Shown here: in pieces, positions 43,504 to 52,565 of the stretch
How positions within the stretch are numbered: position 1 is the stretch's first letter
Layout of the letters: the number at the start of each line of letters is the position of its first letter
Assembly: GCF_900128905.1 (NCBI RefSeq)
Contig: NZ_FQTV01000004.1
Span: forward strand, 218,249-282,248
Direction of reading: 5' to 3'
Origin: Bacteroides luti
Lineage (GTDB): Bacteria; Bacteroidota; Bacteroidia; Bacteroidales; Bacteroidaceae
Length of the DNA stretch: 64,000 nucleotides
The notes under the pieces: generated by a model
What the model was told of the DNA's origin: nothing
What the model saw: the letters and a program-made list of their open reading frames with translations, nothing else
The model's database searches: none
Made by a program: the position numbers and the translations under genes

Positions 43504-44208
43504 TTAGAATTTTACACCAAAAACAAAATAAGCTCCTTCAGTTTCAGGATTTACTGCTACTTTGGCAAAGGCCGGAATAGAGAAGGAATCAGTAACCTTT
43601 ATTTCTTTAGAAGCAGAAACAGCTATGTTATTTACTGCAAACTTATCTGTTCGGGTTGTATAAGCTCCATCCCAGGGAGTACAACCTACTTCTGCTTTCA
43701 AATCAGTACTACCCAGTTTAAAAGGAACACTAGCCTCAACATAGGTAGAATATGCTCTCTCACCATCTTTCTTATAATAATCATTTCCTGCAAAGTTGGT
43801 ATTCCAGCTTAATGCAAAAGGACCAAAATTATACCCAACAGTAGCTTCATACACATGTGAAGTTGAATGAGAAGCATAATTGAAATATTTTATCGGTGAA
43901 AAATAATAATCAGTAACTGCGAAATTTAAATTACCGGTTGTATATCCCACTGTAAAATCCAGTTCCCGGGTATCTTCTTTATCAAATCCAACTGAACCCC
44001 AAGCAGTTAAAGAAAGTCCGGATTTTACGACTGATATTGTGGGCTGAATACTTACACCGCCTAAATTCTGTCCACGCCAATAATAACCACTCACCAAATC
44101 AGCTCCTGTTGAAACGACGACTTTATCCTGAGCTTTTACATTTGCAGATAAAAGCAAAGCTGTTGCAACAGCAAGCAAGCATAAACGTTTTTTTTCTGTT
44201 CTTCTCAT
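43504..44208 (-). CDS. TorF-type outer-membrane beta-barrel protein
   Basis: A 234-residue exported protein: signal 1-27 (NVKAQ), then strand-rich sequence typical of the TorF-family putative porin (GADLVSGYYWRGQNLGGVSIQPTI, LSLTAWGSVGFD, LDFTVGYTTGNLNFAVTDYYF) ending in VFGVKF with terminal Phe. Such barrels often accompany ammonium transporters in Bacteroidetes and may admit nitrogen compounds through the outer membrane. First gene of the operon, 22 bp before glnK. Confidence 0.82.
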   Translation of the reverse strand: MRRTEKKRLCLLAVATALLLSANVKAQDKVVVSTGADLVSGYYWRGQNLGGVSIQPTISVVKSGLSLTAWGSVGFDKEDTRELDFTVGYTTGNLNFAVTDYYFSPIKYFNYASHSTSHVYEATVGYNFGPFALSWNTNFAGNDYYKKDGERAYSTYVEASVPFKLGSTDLKAEVGCTPWDGAYTTRTDKFAVNNIAVSASKEIKVTDSFSIPAFAKVAVNPETEGAYFVFGVKF

Positions 44209-44894
44209 GTTCTTTTCGATTTTAGTTTGAATAATTGTGGAAGTCTAATTGCGCACTTAAACTATTCCGTCTTTTTCACCATTCTTTTCAATCACTGATA
44301 CTTTATGATGATTTCTTTTCCGCCAAATTAAAATAATGGCTTATTACTTATTACATTACTTTACAACTCTCTATTTATCACTTTGATATATATATTTATA
44401 TTTAGATTTCTTTTTGATTTTATTTTCTGCAAATATATGATATTATGAAATCAGAATAAACAAATCAGCTTACATTTAATAATAAAATATTAGGCTTGTG
44501 ATAAATTGAAATATCACAAGCTATAATTACATGCAATTTGTTACTTTAAATACCTTTATTAAAACAATATGAAAGCATAATCAAAATATCACTAGACAAA
44601 CAACATATTAATCAAACTAATTATTTAAAAAATGATATTGATTTGCAAGCTCATACAGAGAAGATGAGGATAGTAGATAATATCAAAAAGAAAGCAGAAA
44701 AACAGATTTACTTACTAAACGGAGTATTGTTATTAAATTCATGAAAAGACTAATGCACCAGTATATTTTTAAAAATCGAGTTATTACACTCAGAAAAACT
44801 ATTTAGAAAAAGACAAAAACTTGATTCCTATTTTGTAGTATGAAAATAAAAAACGACCTTTGGCCGATTTTAATATAAACCCTCATTTTTACTT
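44209..44894. promoter_or_regulatory. divergent control region between nitrogen operon and uracil permease
   Basis: No gene. A minus-strand -7 box TATATTTG lies at 44437-44430 (leader about 215 bases to the porin gene). About 57 bp further upstream is a perfect palindrome GCTTGTGATA-N8-TATCACAAGC at 44494-44521, a likely site for a dimeric regulator. No clear TAnnTTTG box precedes the permease gene. Confidence 0.5.
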
Positions 44895-46100
44895 ATGGAC
44901 AATAACAAACAACTGGGCGCATTTCAAAAAACAATAGTTGGCGTTCAATTTCTTTTTGTGGCATTCGGGGCAACCGTTTTAGTTCCACTGTTAGTAGGGC
45001 TCGATCCTTCAACAGCTCTTTGTACAGCAGGAATAGGTACTTTAATCTTTCATTTAGTTACGAAAGGTAAAGTACCTATTTTTTTGGGCAGTAGTTTCGC
45101 ATTTATAGCACCAATAATTAAAGCAACTGAGCTGTATGGTTTGGCCGGAACACTTTCCGGGCTTGTTGCCGTAGGTTTAGTATATGGATTAATGAGTGCA
45201 ATTATTGCCTGGAGAGGTACAAGTTTTATCCGCACCCTCTTTCCTCCTGTGGTTATAGGGCCGGTTATTATCCTGATTGGTATATCATTATGCAGTTCCG
45301 GAGTAAACATGGCAAAAGAAAACTGGATACTGGCAATTGCTTCTTTAGCTACAGCTGTTCTGGTTACATTACTAGGTAAAGGATTACTAAAATTAATTCC
45401 TATTTTCTGTGGAATAGTAGTAGGATTTGTATTAGCATTTATCTTAGGTGCGATAGATTTTACTCAGGTTGTCAATGCTCCATGGTTTGAACTTCCTAAA
45501 TTTATAACACCCGAATTTTCCTGGGGAGCGATATTCTTTATGGCACCTGTAGCTATTGCACCTATCATTGAACATGTTGGCAATGTCTATGCTGTAAATG
45601 ATGTAGCCGGAAAAGATTTTGTTAAAGATCCGGGATTACACAGAACAATGCTTGGAGACGGACTTGCTTGTATGGTTGCAGGCACATTAGGCGGACCTCC
45701 CGTAACAACTTACTCAGAAGTAATTGGTGCAATGTCTCTTACTAAAATCACAAGCCCTTCAGTTATACGAATTGCAGCAGTTACTGGTATTGTTTTCTCC
45801 ATGGTTGGAAAGATCAGCGCTTTATTGAAAACAATTCCGAATGCTGTATTAGGTGGAATAATGATGCTTTTGTTTGGTATGATTGCTTCTGTAGGTATTA
45901 ACAACCTCATTCAATCCAGAACAAACTTAAGCGATCCACGTAACATTATTATAGTATCTTTGATATTAACCTTTGGCATAGGTGGAGCCGTATTCCAATT
46001 TGGAGATTTTTCAATGACAGGCATTGGATTGGCAGCCGTACTAGGAGTAATACTAAACCTTATACTTCCTAAAGAAAGAAAACAAGCATCAGCAGAATAA
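44895..46100 (+). CDS. uraA: uracil-xanthine permease (NCS2 family)
   Basis: A 401-residue inner-membrane carrier with about 14 hydrophobic segments. Family marks: LVPLLVGLDPSTALCTAGIGT at the N terminus, PIFLGSSFAFIAPI, the IEHVGNVYAVNDV helix with a key Glu/His, GTLGGPPVTTYSEVIGAM (substrate-site motif) and GMIASVGINNLI. Most like UraA, a proton-coupled uracil importer; xanthine use cannot be excluded. Single gene. Confidence 0.92.
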   Translation: MDNNKQLGAFQKTIVGVQFLFVAFGATVLVPLLVGLDPSTALCTAGIGTLIFHLVTKGKVPIFLGSSFAFIAPIIKATELYGLAGTLSGLVAVGLVYGLMSAIIAWRGTSFIRTLFPPVVIGPVIILIGISLCSSGVNMAKENWILAIASLATAVLVTLLGKGLLKLIPIFCGIVVGFVLAFILGAIDFTQVVNAPWFELPKFITPEFSWGAIFFMAPVAIAPIIEHVGNVYAVNDVAGKDFVKDPGLHRTMLGDGLACMVAGTLGGPPVTTYSEVIGAMSLTKITSPSVIRIAAVTGIVFSMVGKISALLKTIPNAVLGGIMMLLFGMIASVGINNLIQSRTNLSDPRNIIIVSLILTFGIGGAVFQFGDFSMTGIGLAAVLGVILNLILPKERKQASAE

Positions 46101-46121
46101 CCTTTCCTAAGGAAATAATCG

Positions 46122-46160
46122 TATCTTTGTAGCCCGCAATTATGTGGGCTACATTTTTTT
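46122..46160 (+). promoter_or_regulatory. -7 box fused to the upstream terminator
   Basis: TATCTTTG (46122-46129) is an exact -7 box for the small gene at 46185. Its last base begins the hairpin GTAGCCC (46129-46135) with GGGCTAC (46146-46152), followed by T7. The hairpin terminates readthrough from the permease gene; RNA starting at the new promoter would lack most of the 5' arm and escape. Confidence 0.6.
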
Positions 46161-46184
46161 AATATAAAACTTAACTATCTGAAA

Positions 46185-46385
46185 ATGAACGAAGAGATAC
46201 AGAAAGCAATAACCGAAGGCATCGCTTTTAAAAAAGGCAAAGATTCTTCATCAGGAAAAAAAGAGGAACCAAGAGTCAAAACTAAAGCCAAAAAAACAAC
46301 CTATATTAAAGGGACTCATGGCTCTGGTTCAGCAAAGATGAAAGCTGAGTACAGAAGGAAAAGAGCTACAAGACACAAGAATTAA
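46185..46385 (+). CDS. small basic hypothetical protein
   Basis: A 66-residue, Lys/Arg-rich protein (IKGTHGSGSAKMKAEYRRKR near the C terminus), with no signal or membrane segment. The -7 box at 46122-46129 supports transcription. The composition suggests a nucleic-acid or ribosome-binding protein, but I recognise no family. Confidence 0.65.
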   Translation: MNEEIQKAITEGIAFKKGKDSSSGKKEEPRVKTKAKKTTYIKGTHGSGSAKMKAEYRRKRATRHKN

Positions 46386-46419
46386 TCGAGGCAAGTGTTG
46401 CATATCTAAAATATTACAT

Positions 46420-46427
46420 TACCTTTG
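46420..46427 (+). promoter_or_regulatory. -7 promoter box of the tRNA gene
   Basis: TACCTTTG, exact TAnnTTTG match, 11 bases before the mature 5' end of the tRNA. Confidence 0.6.
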
Positions 46428-46438
46428 CACCCGCAAAC

Positions 46439-46511
46439 ACGGAAGTAGCTCAGTTGGTAGAGCACCGGTCTCCAAAACCGGGTGTCGGGAGTTCGAGCCT
46501 CTCCTTCCGTG
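46439..46511 (+). tRNA. tRNA-Trp (anticodon CCA)
   Basis: A full cloverleaf: acceptor ACGGAAG (46439-46445) pairs with CTTCCGT (46504-46510), D stem GCTC/GAGC, anticodon stem CCGGT/ACCGG around loop CTCCAAA with anticodon CCA, T loop TTCGAGC. Discriminator G; CCA is not encoded. Confidence 0.95.
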
Positions 46512-46528
46512 CTTTTAAGCACAAAGAG

Positions 46529-47107
46529 TTATTTCAATATAACCATTAATCCTTTAGGGCCATGCGCCCCAATCACCAAAGCTTGTTCTATATCTGCCGT
46601 TTTTGAAGGACCGGAAATAAATACACCGAAGCCATATTGTCCTATTTCCATTTGCCGGTAAGCTTCATGCATGTTATTCACTAGTTTATTTTTATCTAGC
46701 ACAATAATCAGCTTCTCGGAAATAAAGTAAAGTGCTTTATGCTTCACATTCTGATCCATCCATACCGCTCCGTTTTCAGCCACACCAAACAAACCTTCCA
46801 CAATGGCAAGATCTGTTCCGTTCAGCTCCGTGGAATTCTCCAGTTCATCGGGATTAAACGTGTTGCAGGTAATATATGAAAGAGTAGAACCAATCCTCTT
46901 CGCTTCAGGATTAAGTCTCATAATCATTTCATTTAGATTTTCGCCTTCTTTTAAAATCAGAAACTCTCCCCCTACAAACTGCAACATTTCACAGAATTTA
47001 GCCTGCTTGTCGGGATAAGTAATCGCATCAACAGACAATTCCGGTTTTTCATATTTTGTTTGAGTATGTTTACGAATACTTTCCAATATCAACTCTTTAC
47101 TATTCAT
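46529..47107 (-). CDS. lutC: LutC lactate-utilisation protein (LUD domain)
   Basis: A 192-residue LUD-domain protein. Features: LIVEGLFGVAENGAVWMDQ-type core (VEGLFGVAENGAVW), LYFISEKLIIVLDKNKLV and VFISGPSKTADIEQALVIGAHGP at the end, as in LutC/YkgG. Together with LutA and LutB it oxidises L-lactate to pyruvate through iron-sulfur centres. Last gene of lctP-lutA-lutB-lutC, 19 bp after lutB. Confidence 0.92.
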   Translation of the reverse strand: MNSKELILESIRKHTQTKYEKPELSVDAITYPDKQAKFCEMLQFVGGEFLILKEGENLNEMIMRLNPEAKRIGSTLSYITCNTFNPDELENSTELNGTDLAIVEGLFGVAENGAVWMDQNVKHKALYFISEKLIIVLDKNKLVNNMHEAYRQMEIGQYGFGVFISGPSKTADIEQALVIGAHGPKGLMVILK

Positions 47108-47126
47108 AATTATCTTTTTCTTTGCG

Positions 47127-48494
47127 TTATTTTACTTTATTCTTTTTCCACATCTCATTGAAAGACTCTTTTGCAAACTCAGGAAGCTCACGTCCTTTTC
47201 CCCATTCGTTCAAAAAGTTATATTTAATGAAACGAGGCAATACATTCACTACAGGAGACATCCAAAGTGCTGAATTAAATAGTATGGGGCGTTCCATTAG
47301 AAACTTCATGCCAGCAGACATTACCTTTTTCTCTTTGCTGGCTTTCCCTATCTTATCCATTTCTTGCCTCCAACGATAGATTTGTTCTCCCAAATCTACC
47401 TTAACCGGACAGACGTGTGAACAGGAAAGACAAAGAGAGCAGGCGGACAGATTATCAAAATATTCTGTAGCCGAATAAAGCATTCCCAGATTTATACCGA
47501 TAGGACCGGGAATAAAGTAAGTATATGAGTAACCGCCACTACGACGATAAACAGGGCAAGTATTCATACAAGCACCACAACGGATGCAGTTCAGGGTTTT
47601 GATATGATCCGGTTGACCAAGAATCTTACTTCTTCCGTTATCTACTATAATGATATGGAATTCACCTCCTTCACGAGGTTTGCGGTAATGTGAAGTATAG
47701 GAAGTTACGGGTTGGCCGGTAGCCGAACGAGCCAGTAGACGGGTAAACACACCCAACGATTCCTGATCCGGTACAATCTTCTCCATTCCCATGATTGCAA
47801 TATGAATTTTAGGACAGGAAGTACCCATATCCGCATTCCCTTCATTTGTACAAACCACAATATCTCCCGTGGATGCCACAGCAAAATTGGCCCCGGTCAT
47901 TGAAGCCTCAGCATTCAGGAACTTATCACGCAGATGTTTACGTGCGGCACGAGTTAGATAAGTGGGATCAGAATTTCCTTTCTCGGTTCCTAATTTCTCT
48001 TCAAAAAGCTCACCTACCTGCTCACGCTTGATATGAATAGCCGGAAGAACGATGTGACTAGGAGGAACATCCATCAATTGAAGAATGCGTTCACCTAAAT
48101 CTGTTTCCACAACTTCAATGCCTTTTTCTATCAGGAAAGGATTTAATTCGCACTCTTCTGCCAGCATTGATTTACTTTTCACAAAATGCTTCACATCATG
48201 ATCACGAAGAATACCGAGAACTATTTCGTTATGCTCTTTCGCATCTTTTGCCCAGTGAACAATTGCACCATTGGCCGTTGCATTTTTCTCGAACTCCTGC
48301 AACAATTCTTCCAGATGACTGTTTGAGTATAGCTTTATGTTACAAGCCAAATCTCTGAGTTGTTCCCATTCCGGAATATCCTTACTCATTTTATCGCGCT
48401 TGGCTCGCACCATCCAAAGGGTTTCATTGTGCCAGGCTGCCTGTTTCTTGTTTGCGACAAACTTAGCTGCCGCTATGGAATGTTTGGTACTCAT
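47127..48494 (-). CDS. lutB: LutB lactate-utilisation iron-sulfur protein
   Basis: A 455-residue LUD and ferredoxin-type protein. An N-terminal LUD domain (about 60-290) is followed by two 4Fe-4S motifs, CIRCGACMNTCPVYR and CSLCLSCSHVCPVKV, and a C-terminal DUF3390-like tail. It carries electrons in the LutABC complex. Its start overlaps the lutA stop by 4 bp (48491-48494). Confidence 0.94.
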   Translation of the reverse strand: MSTKHSIAAAKFVANKKQAAWHNETLWMVRAKRDKMSKDIPEWEQLRDLACNIKLYSNSHLEELLQEFEKNATANGAIVHWAKDAKEHNEIVLGILRDHDVKHFVKSKSMLAEECELNPFLIEKGIEVVETDLGERILQLMDVPPSHIVLPAIHIKREQVGELFEEKLGTEKGNSDPTYLTRAARKHLRDKFLNAEASMTGANFAVASTGDIVVCTNEGNADMGTSCPKIHIAIMGMEKIVPDQESLGVFTRLLARSATGQPVTSYTSHYRKPREGGEFHIIIVDNGRSKILGQPDHIKTLNCIRCGACMNTCPVYRRSGGYSYTYFIPGPIGINLGMLYSATEYFDNLSACSLCLSCSHVCPVKVDLGEQIYRWRQEMDKIGKASKEKKVMSAGMKFLMERPILFNSALWMSPVVNVLPRFIKYNFLNEWGKGRELPEFAKESFNEMWKKNKVK

Positions 48495-49231
48495 AATTGT
48501 GAAGCTAAAATTTCTACAATGTGAATTGTTTTAATAGGGAGTTTCTCTCGTTTTATGACTCCTTCCATATGCATCAAACAAGAGCTGTCTGCTCCTGTAA
48601 TGTATTCCGCTCCAGTTTCAATATGGTCTTTTACTTTATCCTGCCCCATGCAAACGGAGATTTCGGGTTCTTCAATGGCAAACATTCCCCCAAAACCGCA
48701 GCACTCATCCACATGACTTGGTTCAAATATCTCCACACCTTCCACCAATGAAAGTAAATCACGCAGTTTAGAATAATAAGGAACATTCATCTCACTTGAT
48801 GAAGAGAGGTAAAGTTCGCGCACCCCGTGGCAACTATTATGAATGCTGACTTTGTGAGGAAACTTAGCATTTAGCTTCGTAGGTTTCACCACATCGTGAA
48901 TAAACTCACAGATATCGTATATTTTGCCTGAACTGGTACATTCATGATGTTCTTTTGCCAGTATACCCGCGTGATTCTCCTTCACAAAGGCCACACAACT
49001 GGCAGATGGTCCTACAATATAGTCGTAATCTTTAAACAAATTATCAAAGCGCTTTGCCAATTGAAGCGCCTCTCCCTCAAATCCTCCATTCGCCATTGGC
49101 TGTCCGCAACAGGTCTGGTCCAGCGGATAGTCTACTTCAAGGCCCAAACTCTTCAGCAATCTGTAAGATGCCACACCCACCTGAGGATAGATTGCATTAA
49201 TGTAGCAAGGGATAAACAAACCAATTTTCAT
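48491..49231 (-). CDS. lutA: LutA lactate-utilisation (Fe-S)-binding protein
   Basis: A 246-residue protein with two cysteine-rich CCG domains: CCGQPMANGGFEGEA and CCGFGGMFAIEEPE, plus NSCHGVREL. This is the LutA/YkgE subunit, related to the heterodisulfide-reductase-type cluster binder. I start at the second of two adjacent ATG codons (MKIGLFIPC); the difference is one residue. Follows lctP by 48 bp and overlaps lutB. Confidence 0.94.
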   Translation of the reverse strand: MKIGLFIPCYINAIYPQVGVASYRLLKSLGLEVDYPLDQTCCGQPMANGGFEGEALQLAKRFDNLFKDYDYIVGPSASCVAFVKENHAGILAKEHHECTSSGKIYDICEFIHDVVKPTKLNAKFPHKVSIHNSCHGVRELYLSSSSEMNVPYYSKLRDLLSLVEGVEIFEPSHVDECCGFGGMFAIEEPEISVCMGQDKVKDHIETGAEYITGADSSCLMHMEGVIKREKLPIKTIHIVEILASQL

Positions 49232-49279
49232 CATTCGTTTAAATTCTTTTTATGTTTATACTTTATCACGTATTAGATT

Positions 49280-50776
49280 CTAACTAAAAATATACACAAG
49301 CAGCCCGGTAATAACCACGTACATCAGAGCATAAGGAATAGCTGCTTTCAGAATTTCGCCTTCTTTTCCTTGTTGCCCGCAAGCGGAAGTGGCAATTGCA
49401 ATACTTTGTGGAGAAATAATTTTACCTCCTGTTGCCCCCACTGTATTAGCTGCAGCAAGCCATTCCGGATCCACAGAAATATGTCCGGCCACTGTGGATT
49501 GAAGCTTACCGAAAAGGATATTGGAAGAGGTATCACTACCCGTTATAAAGGTTCCAAGACATCCAATGAACGGTGCAAAGAGCGGATAAAGAGCTCCGGT
49601 AGCTGTAGCCAAAGCTATTGCAATAACGCCAATCATCCCCGCTTTGTCCATTATAGTGGATAAAGCAACCAGACAAATGACCGTCACGAAGGTTTTTCTC
49701 AGTAAAGTAAAGGTGCGCCATAACACAGCAAATATATTCTTTACTTTTGCTCCTTGAATAAGTCCACCCACAAATGTACCGATAAATAATAAAACTCCGG
49801 CATGTGTAAGCCAGAAAATAGAATAAGCAGTATCATGACCATTAATAGGTAACACTATATTTGTAACCAGATGAGTACTTAATACATGGCGGAGCGAAGG
49901 AAACAGCGGACTGCTCAGAATAATGAGGAACAGAATGAGTAGATAAATACTCCACGCATTAACCACATCCTTTAGCTTTGGGCTCTTTGTAACCTCCTGA
50001 TCTTTCTTTGCAGTCAGTTTACCATAAGTCACAATCACAATAATAGAAAGTATGCTTCCAATAATAGCCGGTGATTCAGCTCCCATGTAACGGGCAGCGA
50101 CAAACTGTCCCACAAAAGAAACTCCTCCTACCAGTAAAGCCAGGAAAAGATTCCGTGGCAAGGATTTAATTTTCGGATCGGTAAGAAACAGCAAGACAAG
50201 GGGAATCAGAAACATCAGTACGGAGAGTTGCAGCACCACATTGGCACTTAAATGCAAAACATTAAGATTGGTTTCTTTGGCAAGTACCAACACCGGAGTA
50301 CCAATAGCACCAAAAGCGGTAGCCACACTGTTTGCAATCAGACTGACCACGGCAGAAAATATAGGTTTAAATCCCAGGCTTATAAGGATTGCAGCAGGAA
50401 TGGCCACAGCTGTGCCAAATCCGGCCATTGCTTCCAACAATCCTCCAAATCCCCAGGTGAGCAATAATACCTGAACGCTTTTATCTGATGAGATAGAAGT
50501 AAACTGTTGTTTGATAATCTCCATCTTTTGAGTATGCAACAATATATTGTAACTGAATATTGCCATCAATATAATAATCAAAATAGGAGAAATTGCTTTT
50601 AATGCTCCGTACAGAAATGAAAAGAAAATTGTATCTGCCTTAGCATGAAATGCCAGAAATGCAATCAGAATAGTCACAACAAGTGAGATTACACTACTTT
50701 TATCTCCCGGCATTTTTAAGAATGCCATTAAAACGATGAGGAGTAAAACGGGAATAACAGCCCAAAATAGTTCCAT
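49280..50776 (-). CDS. lctP: L-lactate permease
   Basis: A 498-residue LctP/LldP-family membrane carrier with 12 or more helices. Family marks: FGGLLEAMAGFGTAVAIPAA, GFKPIFSAVVSLIANSVATAFGAIGTPV, FIGTFVGGLIQG, GCLGTFITGSDTSSNILFG and VGATGGKIISPQSIAIA near the C terminus. Imports lactate with protons. I start at MELFWAV; a start 10 codons upstream is possible. It leads the lut operon. Confidence 0.93.
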   Translation of the reverse strand: MELFWAVIPVLLLIVLMAFLKMPGDKSSVISLVVTILIAFLAFHAKADTIFFSFLYGALKAISPILIIILMAIFSYNILLHTQKMEIIKQQFTSISSDKSVQVLLLTWGFGGLLEAMAGFGTAVAIPAAILISLGFKPIFSAVVSLIANSVATAFGAIGTPVLVLAKETNLNVLHLSANVVLQLSVLMFLIPLVLLFLTDPKIKSLPRNLFLALLVGGVSFVGQFVAARYMGAESPAIIGSILSIIVIVTYGKLTAKKDQEVTKSPKLKDVVNAWSIYLLILFLIILSSPLFPSLRHVLSTHLVTNIVLPINGHDTAYSIFWLTHAGVLLFIGTFVGGLIQGAKVKNIFAVLWRTFTLLRKTFVTVICLVALSTIMDKAGMIGVIAIALATATGALYPLFAPFIGCLGTFITGSDTSSNILFGKLQSTVAGHISVDPEWLAAANTVGATGGKIISPQSIAIATSACGQQGKEGEILKAAIPYALMYVVITGLLVYIFS

Positions 50777-50971
50777 ATAATATTGATTAAAAGATAAAAC
50801 AATCAATGTTACTAACTACGGAATAGAATTGCCGGATTTTTATCAGAGAATAATCTCCTCCGTATCTTATAAAAAACAATACGAAAGAAAGAATGTTCAG
50901 CTAAAAAAGACTTCTCATTATTGCCAAAGGCAAGAGCATATATTCTTCATTTAGATTATTAAAAAACAAAA

Positions 50972-51535
50972 TCAGACCAAAGAAAGGTTATTCAGAAAAC
51001 TACTCAATCCTTCACGAGCATCAGCCAGTTTGTCTTCCCAGTGTTTAATGGAGTTTTCACCAATCTTATCAGTTACATATTTTACGGAAATAAAAGGAAT
51101 GTTCTTCATTTGGCACACTTGTGCCTGAGCAAAAGCTTCCATATCGAAAACATCTCCATGCGAATCGGCTGTCTCGGTCAGGAAACTATCTCCTGTATTA
51201 CATACACCTTCTGGTTTCCAGTCGCAGCAATAGCCTTTATCAGTAAGCAAGGCTGAAGAATCTATTTCATGCTCCAGACCCAGACATTCCACCTTCTGAA
51301 GATCGCGGTCAATAAAGTGTCGACATACAAATACATCTCCCACGCTGTGATCCAACGTACCTGCGGTTCCAATATTTATCACAATATCAGGATTATCCTG
51401 TACCAAAGCATCCATTAATCGAATGGTAGCTTTTACTTTACCAATACCGGTACGGACATATTTTATATCGCAATCAGGAAAGTTCACTGCAATCATCTCA
51501 TCAGTTACAGCATGAGTTATCAAAACTTTAAGCAT
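50972..51535 (-). CDS. nucleosidase/phosphorylase-family protein
   Basis: A 187-residue member of the purine-nucleoside phosphorylase/MTA-SAH nucleosidase superfamily: GIGKVKATIRLMDAL, VINIGTAGTLDHSVGDVFV, and DVFDMEAFAQAQVC with the acidic substrate residue. Shorter than Pfs (about 230 residues). The target could be methylthioadenosine, adenosylhomocysteine or another nucleoside. A -7 box at 51558-51565 (CAAAGATA on plus) supports the start. Single gene. Confidence 0.85.
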   Translation of the reverse strand: MLKVLITHAVTDEMIAVNFPDCDIKYVRTGIGKVKATIRLMDALVQDNPDIVINIGTAGTLDHSVGDVFVCRHFIDRDLQKVECLGLEHEIDSSALLTDKGYCCDWKPEGVCNTGDSFLTETADSHGDVFDMEAFAQAQVCQMKNIPFISVKYVTDKIGENSIKHWEDKLADAREGLSSFLNNLSLV

Positions 51536-51557
51536 ATTTCATTTGTTTATAGTACAA

Positions 51558-51565
51558 CAAAGATA
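51558..51565 (-). promoter_or_regulatory. -7 promoter box of the nucleosidase gene
   Basis: CAAAGATA on the plus strand, TATCTTTG on the minus strand; 22 bp upstream of the start codon. Confidence 0.6.
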
Positions 51566-51787
51566 AATAAAACAATCAGGAATAATTCTTTTGAAGTCCC
51601 AAAAGAATTTAACCGATTATCATAAACAGATATTTTATTGAAAAACATTATATGCAATATTTATTTTTTTTTTCACTTAAGTATAAAACAGTCCTCAGAT
51701 ATGCAGGAGAATTAAGCTAATTGAAACTATTTTTAGCAATTATATGCATTTTTCGTAGAAAAATTTTTGTAATTTCAGACTTAATTG

Positions 51788-51795
51788 TATTTTTG
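51788..51795 (+). promoter_or_regulatory. -7 promoter box of the zapB-like/zapA operon
   Basis: TATTTTTG, exact TAnnTTTG match, 20 bp before the ATG at 51816; it overlaps an upstream GTG and so decides the start. Confidence 0.6.
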
Positions 51796-51815
51796 TGTAC
51801 AATTTGGGCATAGAA

Positions 51816-52109
51816 ATGACAGAGGAAGATAAAAAGTTATTAAGTACTTTTGAGGCAAGGCTTAGGCATTTAATGTATTTACATGACGAATTAAAGCGTG
51901 AAAATACAGAAATCAAGCAACTTCTGGAAGCAAAACAAGAAGAGGTCGCAAAATTGCGAAGTGACTATAATGAGCTGGAAGTCGTATATGCCAATTTGAA
52001 AATAGCAAAGACAATTAGCTTAACAAGCAATGAGGTAAAAGATACCAAACAAAGATTGTCTAAATTAGTGCGGGAAGTCGACAAATGCATCGCTTTATTA
52101 AATGAGTAA
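51816..52109 (+). CDS. ZapB-like coiled-coil protein
   Basis: A 97-residue, mostly helical protein (MTEEDKKLLSTFEARL...), with heptad-like Leu/Glu/Lys pattern over residues 1-60. It lies 22 bp upstream of zapA. In Bacteroidetes this small coiled coil precedes zapA and is probably a cell-division factor; its identity with ZapB rests on position and coiled coil only. The start at 51816 is fixed by the promoter box at 51788-51795. Confidence 0.7.
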   Translation: MTEEDKKLLSTFEARLRHLMYLHDELKRENTEIKQLLEAKQEEVAKLRSDYNELEVVYANLKIAKTISLTSNEVKDTKQRLSKLVREVDKCIALLNE

Positions 52110-52131
52110 TTAACATGAAATAAGAAGATGT

Positions 52132-52446
52132 ATGAACGATAAGATAAAAATAAACCTGCAGATAGCAGATGAGTCCTTTACAATGACCATTAATCGTGAT
52201 GAGGAAGAGTTGTTCAGGAAAGCTGCCAAGCAGGTAAACGATAGAATGAACGTGTATCGTTCGATGTATAAACCATCCGGAATTCCGGGAGCCAAAGTGT
52301 ATGGTCCAAAAGACTTTCTGGCAATGGTTGCTTTTGATTTTGCTTGCAACAATTTAAAGTTGGAAGAAAAGAATGATACATCACCTTTTACTAATAAAAT
52401 TGAAGAACTGACGCAAGAATTGGAAGAACACTTCAGAAACGAGTAA
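52132..52446 (+). CDS. zapA: cell division protein ZapA
   Basis: A 104-residue ZapA: KINLQIADESFTMTINRDEEEL, FRKAAKQVNDRMNVYR and a C-terminal coiled coil (KIEELTQELEEHF). ZapA bundles FtsZ filaments at the division site. Follows the coiled-coil partner and precedes rny, separated by a structured gap. Confidence 0.92.
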   Translation: MNDKIKINLQIADESFTMTINRDEEELFRKAAKQVNDRMNVYRSMYKPSGIPGAKVYGPKDFLAMVAFDFACNNLKLEEKNDTSPFTNKIEELTQELEEHFRNE

Positions 52447-52488
52447 AAGCCAAGAAACACTCTATCTGTTTTTTGAGAATATTAACCC

Positions 52489-52543
52489 CGCACTACTGAT
52501 ACCCGGAATTTAAAGTTTTTCCGTGTGTAAGTAGTGCGTTTTT
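52489..52543 (+). terminator. extended hairpin terminator after zapA
   Basis: CGCACTAC (52489-52496) pairs with GTAGTGCG (52531-52538), with CGGAA/TTCCG pairing inside, then T5. Possibly the 3' end of a small RNA. Confidence 0.75.
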
Positions 52544-52565
52544 ATTTATAAATAAATTAATTGTA

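Noticed and set aside
44497..44518. Palindrome read as a CRP site
   Set aside because: The TGTGA/TCACA half-sites are 12 bases apart, not 6, so it is not a standard CRP site.
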